From GCA-2746235 sp049609225 (GTDB lineage: Bacteria; Planctomycetota; UBA1135), in the NCBI GenBank assembly GCA_049609225.1, contig JBMYYH010000022.1, forward strand, positions 1-34,609: 34,609 bases of DNA. The letters run 5' to 3'. Positions within the stretch are counted from its first letter, which is position 1. Each line of letters begins with the position of its first letter. Shown here piece by piece: positions 15,724 through 22,646 of this stretch. Under the pieces are notes generated by a model. The model saw only the letters and a program-made list of their open reading frames with translations, had not been told where the DNA came from and did no database searches. The translations under genes and the position numbers were made by a program.

Positions 15724-15743
15724 GGCTGAAGTCCGCCTAGAAT
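15715..15743 (+). promoter_or_regulatory. Sigma70-type promoter for rplM-rpsI
   Basis: TTGCCG (15715-15720), a 17-base spacer and TAGAAT (15738-15743) form a good promoter, overlapping the end of the membrane protein gene. Transcription would start near 15750, giving a leader of about 30 bases before the rplM ATG at 15782. Confidence 0.55.
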
Positions 15744-15781
15744 GCTCGGCCGTTTGCGCGGAGTACCGCCCGGAAAAGAAG

Positions 15782-16219
15782 ATGCGTCCGAAGACCTCTC
15801 ATCTCAACTCGATGACCATTGCCCGTGAGTGGCATTTGGTCGATGCCGAGAATCAAACTCTCGGCCACGTGGCCACACAGATCGCCATGATCCTTATGGG
15901 TAAGCATAAGCCGACCCATTCTGATCATTACGACTGTGGCGACAACGTCGTCGTGATCAACGCCCAAAGCGTCGCAGTCAGCGGCACCAAGGCCGAGAAC
16001 AAGACCTACGCCTATCACACTGGTTATCCAGGTGGTCTGCGCGAAGAGGTCTATGGCGAGTTGCTCGAAAATCACCCAGAACGCATCATCCAAAAGGCTG
16101 TGCAGCGCATGCTGCCCAAGACCAAGTTGGGTCGCAAGCTGATCAAGAAGCTCCACGTCTATGGCGGTTCGGAGCACCCTCACACCGCCCAGAAACCGCA
16201 GCTGATCGCCAAGGCATAA
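15782..16219 (+). CDS. rplM: 50S ribosomal protein L13
   Basis: A 145-residue large-subunit ribosomal protein at normal length. Family blocks are present: REWHLVDAENQTLGHVATQIA, LMGKHKPTHSDHYDCGDNVVVINA, KTYAYHTGYPGGLRE and the C-terminal VQRMLPKTKLGRKLIKKLHVYGG followed by HPHTAQKP. It begins MRPKTSHLNSM, a short extension before the usual first strand. It precedes rpsI by three bases, the standard L13-S9 pair in bacteria. A promoter lies just upstream. Confidence 0.98.
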   Translation: MRPKTSHLNSMTIAREWHLVDAENQTLGHVATQIAMILMGKHKPTHSDHYDCGDNVVVINAQSVAVSGTKAENKTYAYHTGYPGGLREEVYGELLENHPERIIQKAVQRMLPKTKLGRKLIKKLHVYGGSEHPHTAQKPQLIAKA

Positions 16220-16222
16220 GCG

Positions 16223-16726
16223 ATGGAAGAAGCAAAGAACGAAGAGGTCGTCGCTGAGGGAGCCGTTGCGCTCGCCGAGGAGATGGTCGAGGAAGTCCCT
16301 CAAATCGACCCCACCGGCCGTCTGGTCGAGGTCAACCCGAAGTCCTATCACTGGGGTACCGGCCGTCGTAAGAACGCCGTCGCCCGCGTCCGTGTCCGTC
16401 CGGGCACCGGCCAGTTCCAGGTCAACGGCAAGCCGATCGCGGAATACTTCCCGCGCGGCATGGACCAGAGCACTTGCCACGGTCCGCTCCGCACCCTCGA
16501 GGTGATGAAAAAGGTGGATGTCGCTGTGAACACTCACGGTGGCGGAAACACCGGTCAGGCTGGCGCAGTGCGCATGGGTCTGGGCCGTGCTCTTCTGGAG
16601 CTCTACCCCGATGCCCATCGGGTGCTCGCCGAAGCCGGTCACTTCACTCGTGACCCACGCATGGTCGAGCGTAAGAAGTACGGTCGTCACGGCGCACGCC
16701 GCGGCCACCAGTGGGGCAAGCGCTAA
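16223..16726 (+). CDS. rpsI: 30S ribosomal protein S9 with acidic N-terminal extension
   Basis: A 167-residue S9. The conserved core begins at about residue 43 with HWGTGRRKNAVARVRVRPGTG and continues with NGKPIAEYFPR, GGGNTGQAGAVRMGLGRAL and the tail RDPRMVERKKYGRHGARRGHQWGKR, ending in the KR that contacts the P-site tRNA. The core is preceded by about 40 mostly acidic residues (EEAKNEEVVAEG, EEMVEEVPQ) that are not part of ordinary bacterial S9. The ATG at 16223 is right after the L13 stop, so the extension is likely real rather than a misplaced start. Confidence 0.97.
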   Translation: MEEAKNEEVVAEGAVALAEEMVEEVPQIDPTGRLVEVNPKSYHWGTGRRKNAVARVRVRPGTGQFQVNGKPIAEYFPRGMDQSTCHGPLRTLEVMKKVDVAVNTHGGGNTGQAGAVRMGLGRALLELYPDAHRVLAEAGHFTRDPRMVERKKYGRHGARRGHQWGKR

Positions 16727-16792
16727 ACGCTCTCCTCAAAGGCATTCCGCGCCTGGCTGGCGCTTTCGCCCGCCAACTGCGTCAGCGGAACC

Positions 16793-16815
16793 GGCCCCTA
16801 TCAGGAATAGGGGCC
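16793..16815 (+). other. Hairpin downstream of rpsI
   Basis: GGCCCCTA (16793-16800) and TAGGGGCC (16808-16815) form an 8-bp perfect stem with a seven-base loop, 66 bases after the rpsI stop. No T-run follows, so it may stabilise or process the ribosomal protein mRNA rather than terminate it. Confidence 0.5.
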
Positions 16816-16911
16816 AAACCCGCTTCCTTGTTGGCGAACGAAATCACTCAGCCAGACACGCAAGCCCTTCGACTCGAACGTTTCCGACCAGGTGGCATGA
16901 CGAGTTGATTC

Positions 16912-16947
16912 AAGACCGCCGGTTTTTGCCGGCGGTCTTCGTTTTTG
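16912..16947 (+). terminator. Rho-independent terminator between rpsI and yebC
   Basis: AAGACCGCCGG (16912-16922) pairs over all 11 bases with CCGGCGGTCTT (16929-16939) around a T-rich loop, and CGTTTTTG follows. It is placed to end the rplM-rpsI transcript before yebC. Confidence 0.85.
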
Positions 16948-16961
16948 TCGGCTGGTGGGCT

Positions 16962-16989
16962 TTGGTCCCTGCCGCCGACTCGGTACCCT
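16962..16989 (+). promoter_or_regulatory. Possible promoter for yebC
   Basis: TTGGTC (16962-16967), 16 bases, TACCCT (16984-16989), located just after the terminator and 26 bases before the yebC ATG. The match is weak, but a promoter is expected here because the terminator isolates yebC. Confidence 0.35.
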
Positions 16990-17015
16990 GATAGACGAAC
17001 CTTTAGGTAAACACC

Positions 17016-17744
17016 ATGGCAGGCCATTCTCACTGGGCAAACATCCAGCGCACCAAATCCAAGGTCGACGCGAAGCGCGGCAAGGTCTTCAGCAAATGGG
17101 CGAAGCTCATCATGGCTGCGGCCCGGACTGGTGGCAGCGATATCAGCATGAACCTCCCGCTGCGCTACGCCATCGACCGCGCCAAGGCAGACAACATGCC
17201 GAAGGATTCGATCGAGCGCGCGGTCAAGAAAGGTGCGGGTGAACTGGAAGGACAGCAGCTCGAGGAAGTCGTCTACGAGGCTTATGCCCCGGGTGGTGTG
17301 GCTTTTGTGATCGAAGCGCTGACCGATAACCGCAACCGCACGGCCCCCAACATCCGCACTGCGCTCACCAAGCGTGGGGGATCGATGGCCAACTCCGGTT
17401 CCGTCGCCTATATGTTCAAGCGTAAAGCGATGTTCGTGCTCGAAAGCTCCGTCGGCGATGAGGAGACGGTGATGGATGTCGCGCTGGAAAGTGGCGCGGA
17501 GGATGTCACCACTGATGAGCCGGGAATCTACGGAATCCAGGGCGAACCGGAAGAGTTCATGAACCTCACCACGGCTTTTGCCGAAAAGGAATGGGTGCCG
17601 TTGGATGCAGGCTTGCGCTACGTCCCCGATAACTACATTCCGGTTGATGCCGATGCAGCCGAGAAGATCCAAGCCCTCGTCGATATCCTCGAGGAAGACG
17701 ACGACGTCCAAGCCGTCCATCACAACGCTGAGTTCCCCGAATAG
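17016..17744 (+). CDS. yebC: YebC/PmpR-family translation or transcription factor
   Basis: A 242-residue protein of normal length, with the family N-terminus MAGHSHWANIQRTKSKVDAKRGKVFSKWAK, RYAIDRAKADNMPKDSIERAVKKG, the VYEAYAPGGVAFVIEALTDNRNRT block and GGSMANSGSVAYMF. Family members have been described as transcriptional regulators and more recently as factors that help ribosomes through difficult stretches; which applies here cannot be seen. A terminator isolates it from rpsI. The following gene begins three bases after its stop. Confidence 0.97.
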   Translation: MAGHSHWANIQRTKSKVDAKRGKVFSKWAKLIMAAARTGGSDISMNLPLRYAIDRAKADNMPKDSIERAVKKGAGELEGQQLEEVVYEAYAPGGVAFVIEALTDNRNRTAPNIRTALTKRGGSMANSGSVAYMFKRKAMFVLESSVGDEETVMDVALESGAEDVTTDEPGIYGIQGEPEEFMNLTTAFAEKEWVPLDAGLRYVPDNYIPVDADAAEKIQALVDILEEDDDVQAVHHNAEFPE

Positions 17745-17747
17745 CCG

Positions 17748-18659
17748 ATGCCCGCACGCCCACTGACCATCCTCTCCGCCGACGACTCTCTGGCTCAGGC
17801 CTGTCGTGAGGCTGCTGCTCAAGCCGGCGAAGCTGTCGCCTCTGTCTCCCAACTCGCCGACGCCAGCGCTCTCGCTGCAGTCGGCACCTTGGAGGGCTTG
17901 GTGGTAGTCGACCCGAACTTCATGGCGCCTCTGAGCGTGCAGGAGTGGGCATTGGGATTCCTGCGGGAGCACCGCGTGCTGCTGTTCCTGCTCACTTCCG
18001 GCAACCACGAGGATGCCGATGGCTTGGCCCGCTTCGTTGGTGCACAAGGCGCCTTGCCGATGCCGCTGAACGTGTCCGAAATGGCGAGCTATCTGGCTTC
18101 GCCCTTTGGTGCACCCACCGGCATGCGTCCGGAAGCCATTGAAGCTCCCGATGCCGCCACCCTGGGTGCCAGCATTGGCGAGATCCTCAAAGGCCGCGAG
18201 CCACAGGCGCGGGAGCGCTTCCTGGAGGCCGTCGCTGATGGCGAGACGGGTCTGCACACCCCAGAGTTCTGGGAGCACCGTCTGGAAGAAGAGTTCAAGC
18301 GCTCTTCGCGTTTCCGTTTCCCACTGGGCCTAGCTGCCTTCACCTGGGAAGGGGAGATCGACGACGATGCCCTGCTCGACCTCGCCGGCATCCTGTTGTT
18401 GGATACCCGCGACGTGGATGTAGCCACCCGCATCGGTGCCCGCACCCTGGTCGCGATGTTGCCACACACCGGTCCGGAAGGAACGCGTCTGTTTGCAGAG
18501 CGCGTCCTGCAAGGCATGAAGCAGCGTGGTCTGCGCGACCTGCTCGGGGAAGCGGTGGAGATGACGGCCTCGGTCGCCGTCGCACCGGATAGTAGCCTCG
18601 ACAACTCCCGCGCTTTCCTGGCGCAGGTGTTGCCGCAGGAGACGGGCCTCACCGCTTAA
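17748..18659 (+). CDS. Degenerate receiver plus degenerate GGDEF-like protein
   Basis: A 303-residue soluble protein. The first 120 residues have the alternating strand-helix pattern of a response-regulator receiver (LTILSADDSLAQACREAAAQAG, LVVVDPNF, VLLFLLTSG, PLNVSEMASYL) but with few acidic pocket residues. Residues about 165-300 resemble a GGDEF domain: HTPEFWEHRLEEEFKRSSRFRFPLGLAAF is the usual start (normally D-LTGLxNRRxF...), and VATRIGARTLVAMLPHTGPEGTRLFAERV stands where the GGDEF loop and following helix occur, with IGART in place of GGDEF. It therefore cannot make cyclic-di-GMP in the usual way and may be a sensor or adaptor. Coupled to yebC by a three-base gap. Confidence 0.65.
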   Translation: MPARPLTILSADDSLAQACREAAAQAGEAVASVSQLADASALAAVGTLEGLVVVDPNFMAPLSVQEWALGFLREHRVLLFLLTSGNHEDADGLARFVGAQGALPMPLNVSEMASYLASPFGAPTGMRPEAIEAPDAATLGASIGEILKGREPQARERFLEAVADGETGLHTPEFWEHRLEEEFKRSSRFRFPLGLAAFTWEGEIDDDALLDLAGILLLDTRDVDVATRIGARTLVAMLPHTGPEGTRLFAERVLQGMKQRGLRDLLGEAVEMTASVAVAPDSSLDNSRAFLAQVLPQETGLTA

Positions 18660-19252
18660 GCTTCTTCTTCCGGGAAGAGGAAGTCGGCGATCTTCCATTC
18701 GGTGCCCAGCTCGAATCCGGAGATGGATTCGGGCGGCCCGACACTGCGTAGGGCGGGGTCAGTCAATTCCAGGAGCAGGCTCTTGGAGCGGATCTGCAAC
18801 AGGTCGCCAGGGGACCGGTCCAGGATCGAACCCACCCGACGTCCATCGGTCTCGTGGACATCGAAGAAGTACTGCTGCTGCATCAGCAGTCCGACGACCT
18901 CGCGCTCACCCAATCCCCACCAGACCACCACTCCGGGCTCGGCACGCACCGTACGGGTCGGCTCCAGACGCCAGGCTTGGCCGGCATAACGCCCTAACTG
19001 CTCACGGATTTCCGGACGCGCCAGCAGATAGAGGTCCATGGTGGCGCCGTAGGTCTCCTTCAGCGCCTCGCCCAGGCACAGGTATTCAGCAGCGGAGTCA
19101 TCGCAGGAGAAGGCAGCCAAAAAGCTGCGTCCGCCGTCTTCCGCGGTTCGGTAATTCGGGGCCAGGACCAGGGCTCGCGTCTCGGGCGGGCAGGTCTGGC
19201 AGGCTCCAGGAAGTAGAGCCAAAAGCAGGAAGATGGGAAACGGCTTGCGCAC
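18656..19252 (-). CDS. Lipoprotein of unknown function
   Basis: A 198-residue precursor read from a GTG start at 19252: RKPFPIFLLLALLPGACQTC gives a basic N-terminus, hydrophobic core and lipobox PGAC. The mature part has extra cysteines (TCPPE, FSCDDS, YLCLGEAL), a helical section MDLYLLARPEIREQLGRYAG, and strands RAEPGVVVWWGLG and LLLELTD. No family recognised. Its stop overlaps that of the gene at 17748 (shared TTAA), and it is divergent from the DUF1573-type lipoprotein gene at 19276 with only 23 bases between the two starts, so the promoters must overlap. Confidence 0.7.
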   Translation of the reverse strand: MRKPFPIFLLLALLPGACQTCPPETRALVLAPNYRTAEDGGRSFLAAFSCDDSAAEYLCLGEALKETYGATMDLYLLARPEIREQLGRYAGQAWRLEPTRTVRAEPGVVVWWGLGEREVVGLLMQQQYFFDVHETDGRRVGSILDRSPGDLLQIRSKSLLLELTDPALRSVGPPESISGFELGTEWKIADFLFPEEEA

Positions 19253-19275
19253 CTACGTATATTGGGGGGCTCAGC
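19253..19275. promoter_or_regulatory. Very short divergent promoter region
   Basis: Only 23 bases separate two divergent lipoprotein starts. TATATT at 19258-19263 on the plus strand is a good -10 box; the same bases read AATATA/TATACG on the minus strand. A G-run at 19264-19269 may act as the ribosome binding site for the plus-strand gene. Any -35 elements would lie inside the coding regions. Confidence 0.35.
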
Positions 19276-20304
19276 ATGTCACGGCAATCCCTCGTACGCC
19301 CGCTTTTTGCATTCTTCAGCCTCCTGCTCTTAGGAGGGCTGTTCAGCTGTGGTGGATCCATGAAAACACCAGGCCTGAGCTTCACCCAACCCGTCCAGGA
19401 CTTGGGCGAGTTGTGGGCAGGGGAGGTGCATGTGCTGGAGTTCCCCTTTGAGGTCCATGGCGAGGCCGTGCGCATCGAAACGGCCCTGCCCGATTGCGGC
19501 TGCCTGGCGCCGCAGCTCCTGGTGAACGGCACCGCCATGAAGCTGCCTGTGAGCCTTGATGCGGGCACCAAAGGCGTCCTGAGGGTGGAATATCACACCG
19601 CAGGCTTCCAAGGGCGGAAGTTCACGGGCGTCGACCTCACCGGCGCGGGCGCAGGCCTACCGATGAAGCTGGAGGTCCAGAGTTGGCTGCGTCCCTGGTT
19701 CTCGGTGGAGCCGCGTGCGCTGGATTACGGCTCGGTCACCGGCGAGCAAGATGTCGTCCGCGAGATCATGATTCGAGGCCAGGAGCCCTTCCGGATCACC
19801 GAGATCCTGGCGGCTTCACCACCGATTGAGGTTTTGGGCGTGCCATCCGCCGAGGCCAAGCTGGAGCATGTCCTACGCATGCGTTTGCCCGCTAACACGC
19901 GCGAGGGCAACCACTTCGGTGTGTTCAACTTCGGCACCGACCGCGAGGGTTTCACCTTCAATCTGCCGATGCGCTTCACCGTGGCGGGCAATTTGTGGAC
20001 CCTACCGCCTGAGAAATTGCTTCTCGGCACCCTAAAGAGTGGTGTGGAGCATTTCAGCACCATCGAGGTCGGCGCCCGGGTGGGCCATTTAGAGACCCCT
20101 GAGGTCACTTTGGAGAACCTCCCAGGGGGCGCTGTCCGCATAGAAACCGTGGTTGAGGGCTCCCGTTATCGGGTACAGTTAGGCTTGAGCCCGAATTCGG
20201 AACACGTTGGCGGTACGGCAGTGGTGAAGCTGCCCTATACCGATGCCGCCGGCAACCGCGAAGTCGTCGAACGCCGCATTCGAGTGTTCGGAGTCGTCCA
20301 ATAA
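19276..20304 (+). CDS. DUF1573-type lipoprotein (first of three in tandem)
   Basis: A 342-residue precursor with lipobox LFSC after LFAFFSLLLLGGLFSC. The mature part starts with the DUF1573 pattern: DLGELWAGEVHVLEFPFEVHGEAVRIETALPDCGC, i.e. a beta-sandwich strand pair followed by the C-G-C motif, then a GTKGVLRVEYHTAG strand. A second and third Ig-like repeat follow (LDYGSVTGEQDVVREIMIRGQEP; LLLGTLKSGVEHFSTIEVGA). DUF1573 proteins are exported beta-sandwich proteins of unknown role, abundant in Bacteroidota and Planctomycetota. Two further related genes follow at once, ahead of type IV pilus motor genes, which suggests an envelope or pilus-linked job. Confidence 0.75.
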   Translation: MSRQSLVRPLFAFFSLLLLGGLFSCGGSMKTPGLSFTQPVQDLGELWAGEVHVLEFPFEVHGEAVRIETALPDCGCLAPQLLVNGTAMKLPVSLDAGTKGVLRVEYHTAGFQGRKFTGVDLTGAGAGLPMKLEVQSWLRPWFSVEPRALDYGSVTGEQDVVREIMIRGQEPFRITEILAASPPIEVLGVPSAEAKLEHVLRMRLPANTREGNHFGVFNFGTDREGFTFNLPMRFTVAGNLWTLPPEKLLLGTLKSGVEHFSTIEVGARVGHLETPEVTLENLPGGAVRIETVVEGSRYRVQLGLSPNSEHVGGTAVVKLPYTDAAGNREVVERRIRVFGVVQ

Positions 20305-20311
20305 GCGAAAC

Positions 20312-21547
20312 ATGAAGACATCCCGCATCTTGATCACATCCGCCCTTCTGGGGTTGGTCGCTCTCTTGCCTGCCTGTTCTGAGAACGGACATGCCGCCGA
20401 GCATGGTGTTGACCACGCCGACCACGCCGTCCATGCCGCGGGAACGCTTTCCGATCCTGATCCGCATGCTGGCCACAATCATGGTTCGGTGCTTGAGGGC
20501 TTCGACGATGCCTCGCCCGGCGCTTCGATGGCGGCCTTGCAAGCTGGTAATTCCGACAGCGACCTCAAGTTCGAGTTCCTGACCATCGACCTCGGTCAGG
20601 TCTATCAGCATCACGATTATGAGTTGGAGTTTCCTTTCACCGTGGAGGGTCCAGATGATGTCGTGATCACCGAATTGGATAGCACCTGTGGTTGCACCTC
20701 GGTCAAGATCCGTCCCGATTGGGATCCGGAGTTCGAGGGAGATTTCTGGCCGCTCAACCGTCCTATCCCGGCTGGTGCAAAGGGCACCATCATCGGTAAG
20801 TTTGAAAGTGGGCGTTATCAGAAAGAGAAGCCGACTTCGATTACCGTGCGTGGCAACTTCCGCTCGCGCAAGATCGTCCTGTCGGTGACGGCCTTCGTCA
20901 TTCCGGTCTTCGAATTGGATAACGTGGTGTTGCAGTTCGGCGAGATCCTTTCGGGTGCCCTGCGCGAAGAGGATCCCACTCTGAAGGTCCGCGTGGTCGC
21001 GATGAAGAACTTCGAGGTCAAGCGTTGGAAGCGCGTACCTCCTGGCGTCCTGGTAACTCGCCTCGAAGGCGACAACGTCTTGGCGGACGGCCGCGTCGAG
21101 ACCTTCTTCGAAGTCACCGCCGGTGCTGATATGCCGATTGGACGGATGTCGTCCAGCGTGATTGCCGAAACCGATCTAGGTGTCGACATGGAGTTCCTGG
21201 TCAACGCCTCCGTGGTTGGAGCCGTGAAATACGCTCCGTCTTCCCGCGTGGCCTTTGGCATCTTCGATCAAGGCAAGGCGCGGAAGCGCACCGTGAAGGT
21301 AGAAGCCACCCGCACTGGCCTGCAGCTTCCTACCCCGAGCTTCGAGGTCGTGGGGGATGCAGCCAAAGTCGTGAAGGCTGAGTTGGTCACCATCGAGGAT
21401 CAACAGAACTACGAGATCAAGCTCACCATCGGTGAGGATGCCGGTGCCGGCAGCTACAACGGCATTCTGCGGATTTCGTATCCGGAAGGCAGTGGTTTGG
21501 CGCAGAAGGAGATCGTGCTGAATGCGCGGATCCGTCAACCGCGCTAA
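20312..21547 (+). CDS. DUF1573-type lipoprotein with His-rich linker (second of three)
   Basis: A 411-residue precursor (ATG 20312) with lipobox LPAC (ALLGLVALLPAC). The mature N-terminus is rich in His and acidic residues (HAAEHGVDHADHAVHAAG, then DPHAGHNHG), which may bind metal. It then has the DUF1573 pattern: DLGQVYQHHDYELEFPFTVEGPDDVVITELDSTCGC, PIPAGAKGTIIGKFESGRY, and two more beta-sandwich repeats to the end. The last two thirds closely match the next gene. It starts seven bases after the first DUF1573 gene, and the following gene starts inside its last 26 bases. Function unknown. Confidence 0.75.
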   Translation: MKTSRILITSALLGLVALLPACSENGHAAEHGVDHADHAVHAAGTLSDPDPHAGHNHGSVLEGFDDASPGASMAALQAGNSDSDLKFEFLTIDLGQVYQHHDYELEFPFTVEGPDDVVITELDSTCGCTSVKIRPDWDPEFEGDFWPLNRPIPAGAKGTIIGKFESGRYQKEKPTSITVRGNFRSRKIVLSVTAFVIPVFELDNVVLQFGEILSGALREEDPTLKVRVVAMKNFEVKRWKRVPPGVLVTRLEGDNVLADGRVETFFEVTAGADMPIGRMSSSVIAETDLGVDMEFLVNASVVGAVKYAPSSRVAFGIFDQGKARKRTVKVEATRTGLQLPTPSFEVVGDAAKVVKAELVTIEDQQNYEIKLTIGEDAGAGSYNGILRISYPEGSGLAQKEIVLNARIRQPR

Positions 21548-22646
21548 GTCTGTTTGTTTCCTGATCACCGGGCTTTGCGGCCTGCTTGGATGTGCTGTTC
21601 CCTCGGCTCCTGCCAGCCTTAAGGCTGAACTGGAAGTAGACCTTCTGTTGGAGCCGAGCCGCATGGTTTTTGCGGTGGACACCATCGATTTGGGTGAGGT
21701 GCTTCAGCATCACACCCGGGAGTTGGTCTATCCCTTCGAGGTCCTTGGGGAAGTGCCAATCACCCTGTCGGGATTAGATTCCGAAACAGGGATTACTCGA
21801 GTGATGGTGCGACCCGATTGGGATCCTGATTCCGATGGCGCGTATTGGCCATTGGAAAGACCGATACCTGCGGGTGCGAAAGGAGCCATCGTCGGCACCT
21901 TTGAGAGTGGTCGTTATCGGAATGAGAAACAGTCCTCGATTCGAGTCTTTGGCGATTTCCAATCGGGTCAAATCGAATTGAAAATGCATTCCTTCGTGAA
22001 GGCCGTGTTCGAAGTCTCTCCATTCGTGGTGCAGTTCGGGGAACTCAAGCAAGCCACACTGGCCATGAATCCGCAAGAGCTCATCTTGCGCGTAGAGGCT
22101 CCTAAGCCCTTTATGGTCCTGCGTTGGAAACGTCTGCCTCCTGGCATCACGGTCGAGCGCCGTTATGGCGATAACAAGCTCGGGAATGGCCGCATCGATT
22201 CCTTCTTCACGATTGCTGCAGGCGCCGAAATACCGCTTGGACGAATGTCCTCCAGTGTGATCGCGGAAACTAGCCTTGGCGTCGACATGGAATTCCTGAT
22301 CAACGCCTCGGTGGTCGGTGCTGTGAAATACGTTCCGTCCTCCCGCGTAGCCTTCGGCATCTTTGATCACGGCAAGGCGCGCAAACGCACCGTGACGGTG
22401 GAATCCACCCGCAACGGTCTGCAACTCCCAGCCCCGAGTTTCGAGCTCCAGGGCGATGCTGCCAAGGTCATGCAGGCCTAACTCCACACCAAGGAGAAGG
22501 GGCGTCGGTATGAAATCAAGCTCCACATCCGTGATACCGCGGCGGCGGGCAGTTATAACGGCGTATTGCGCATCAGCTTCCCCGAAGGTTCGGGGTTGGC
22601 GCAGAAGGAAATCATCCTGAATGCCCGCATCCGTAACCCGCGTTGA
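21522..22646 (+). pseudogene. DUF1573-type lipoprotein paralog interrupted by an in-frame TAA (third of three)
   Basis: Close paralog of the preceding gene, with lipobox LLGC (SVCFLITGLCGLLGC). The frame stops at TAA 22479-22481 after 319 codons, but the same frame continues without change for 54 more codons to TGA 22644-22646, and that tail (YEIKLHIRDTAAAGSYNGVLRISFPEGSG...) matches the end of the paralog nearly residue for residue. In the paralog the TAA position is GAG (Glu). No indel is involved. The next gene starts at TTG 22643, overlapping the outer TGA, so the full-length frame was the original gene. The CGC motif of the family is also lost (SETGI instead of STCGC). It may be a recent pseudogene, a stop-codon readthrough gene, a sequencing error, or a shorter working protein. 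Confidence 0.7.
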
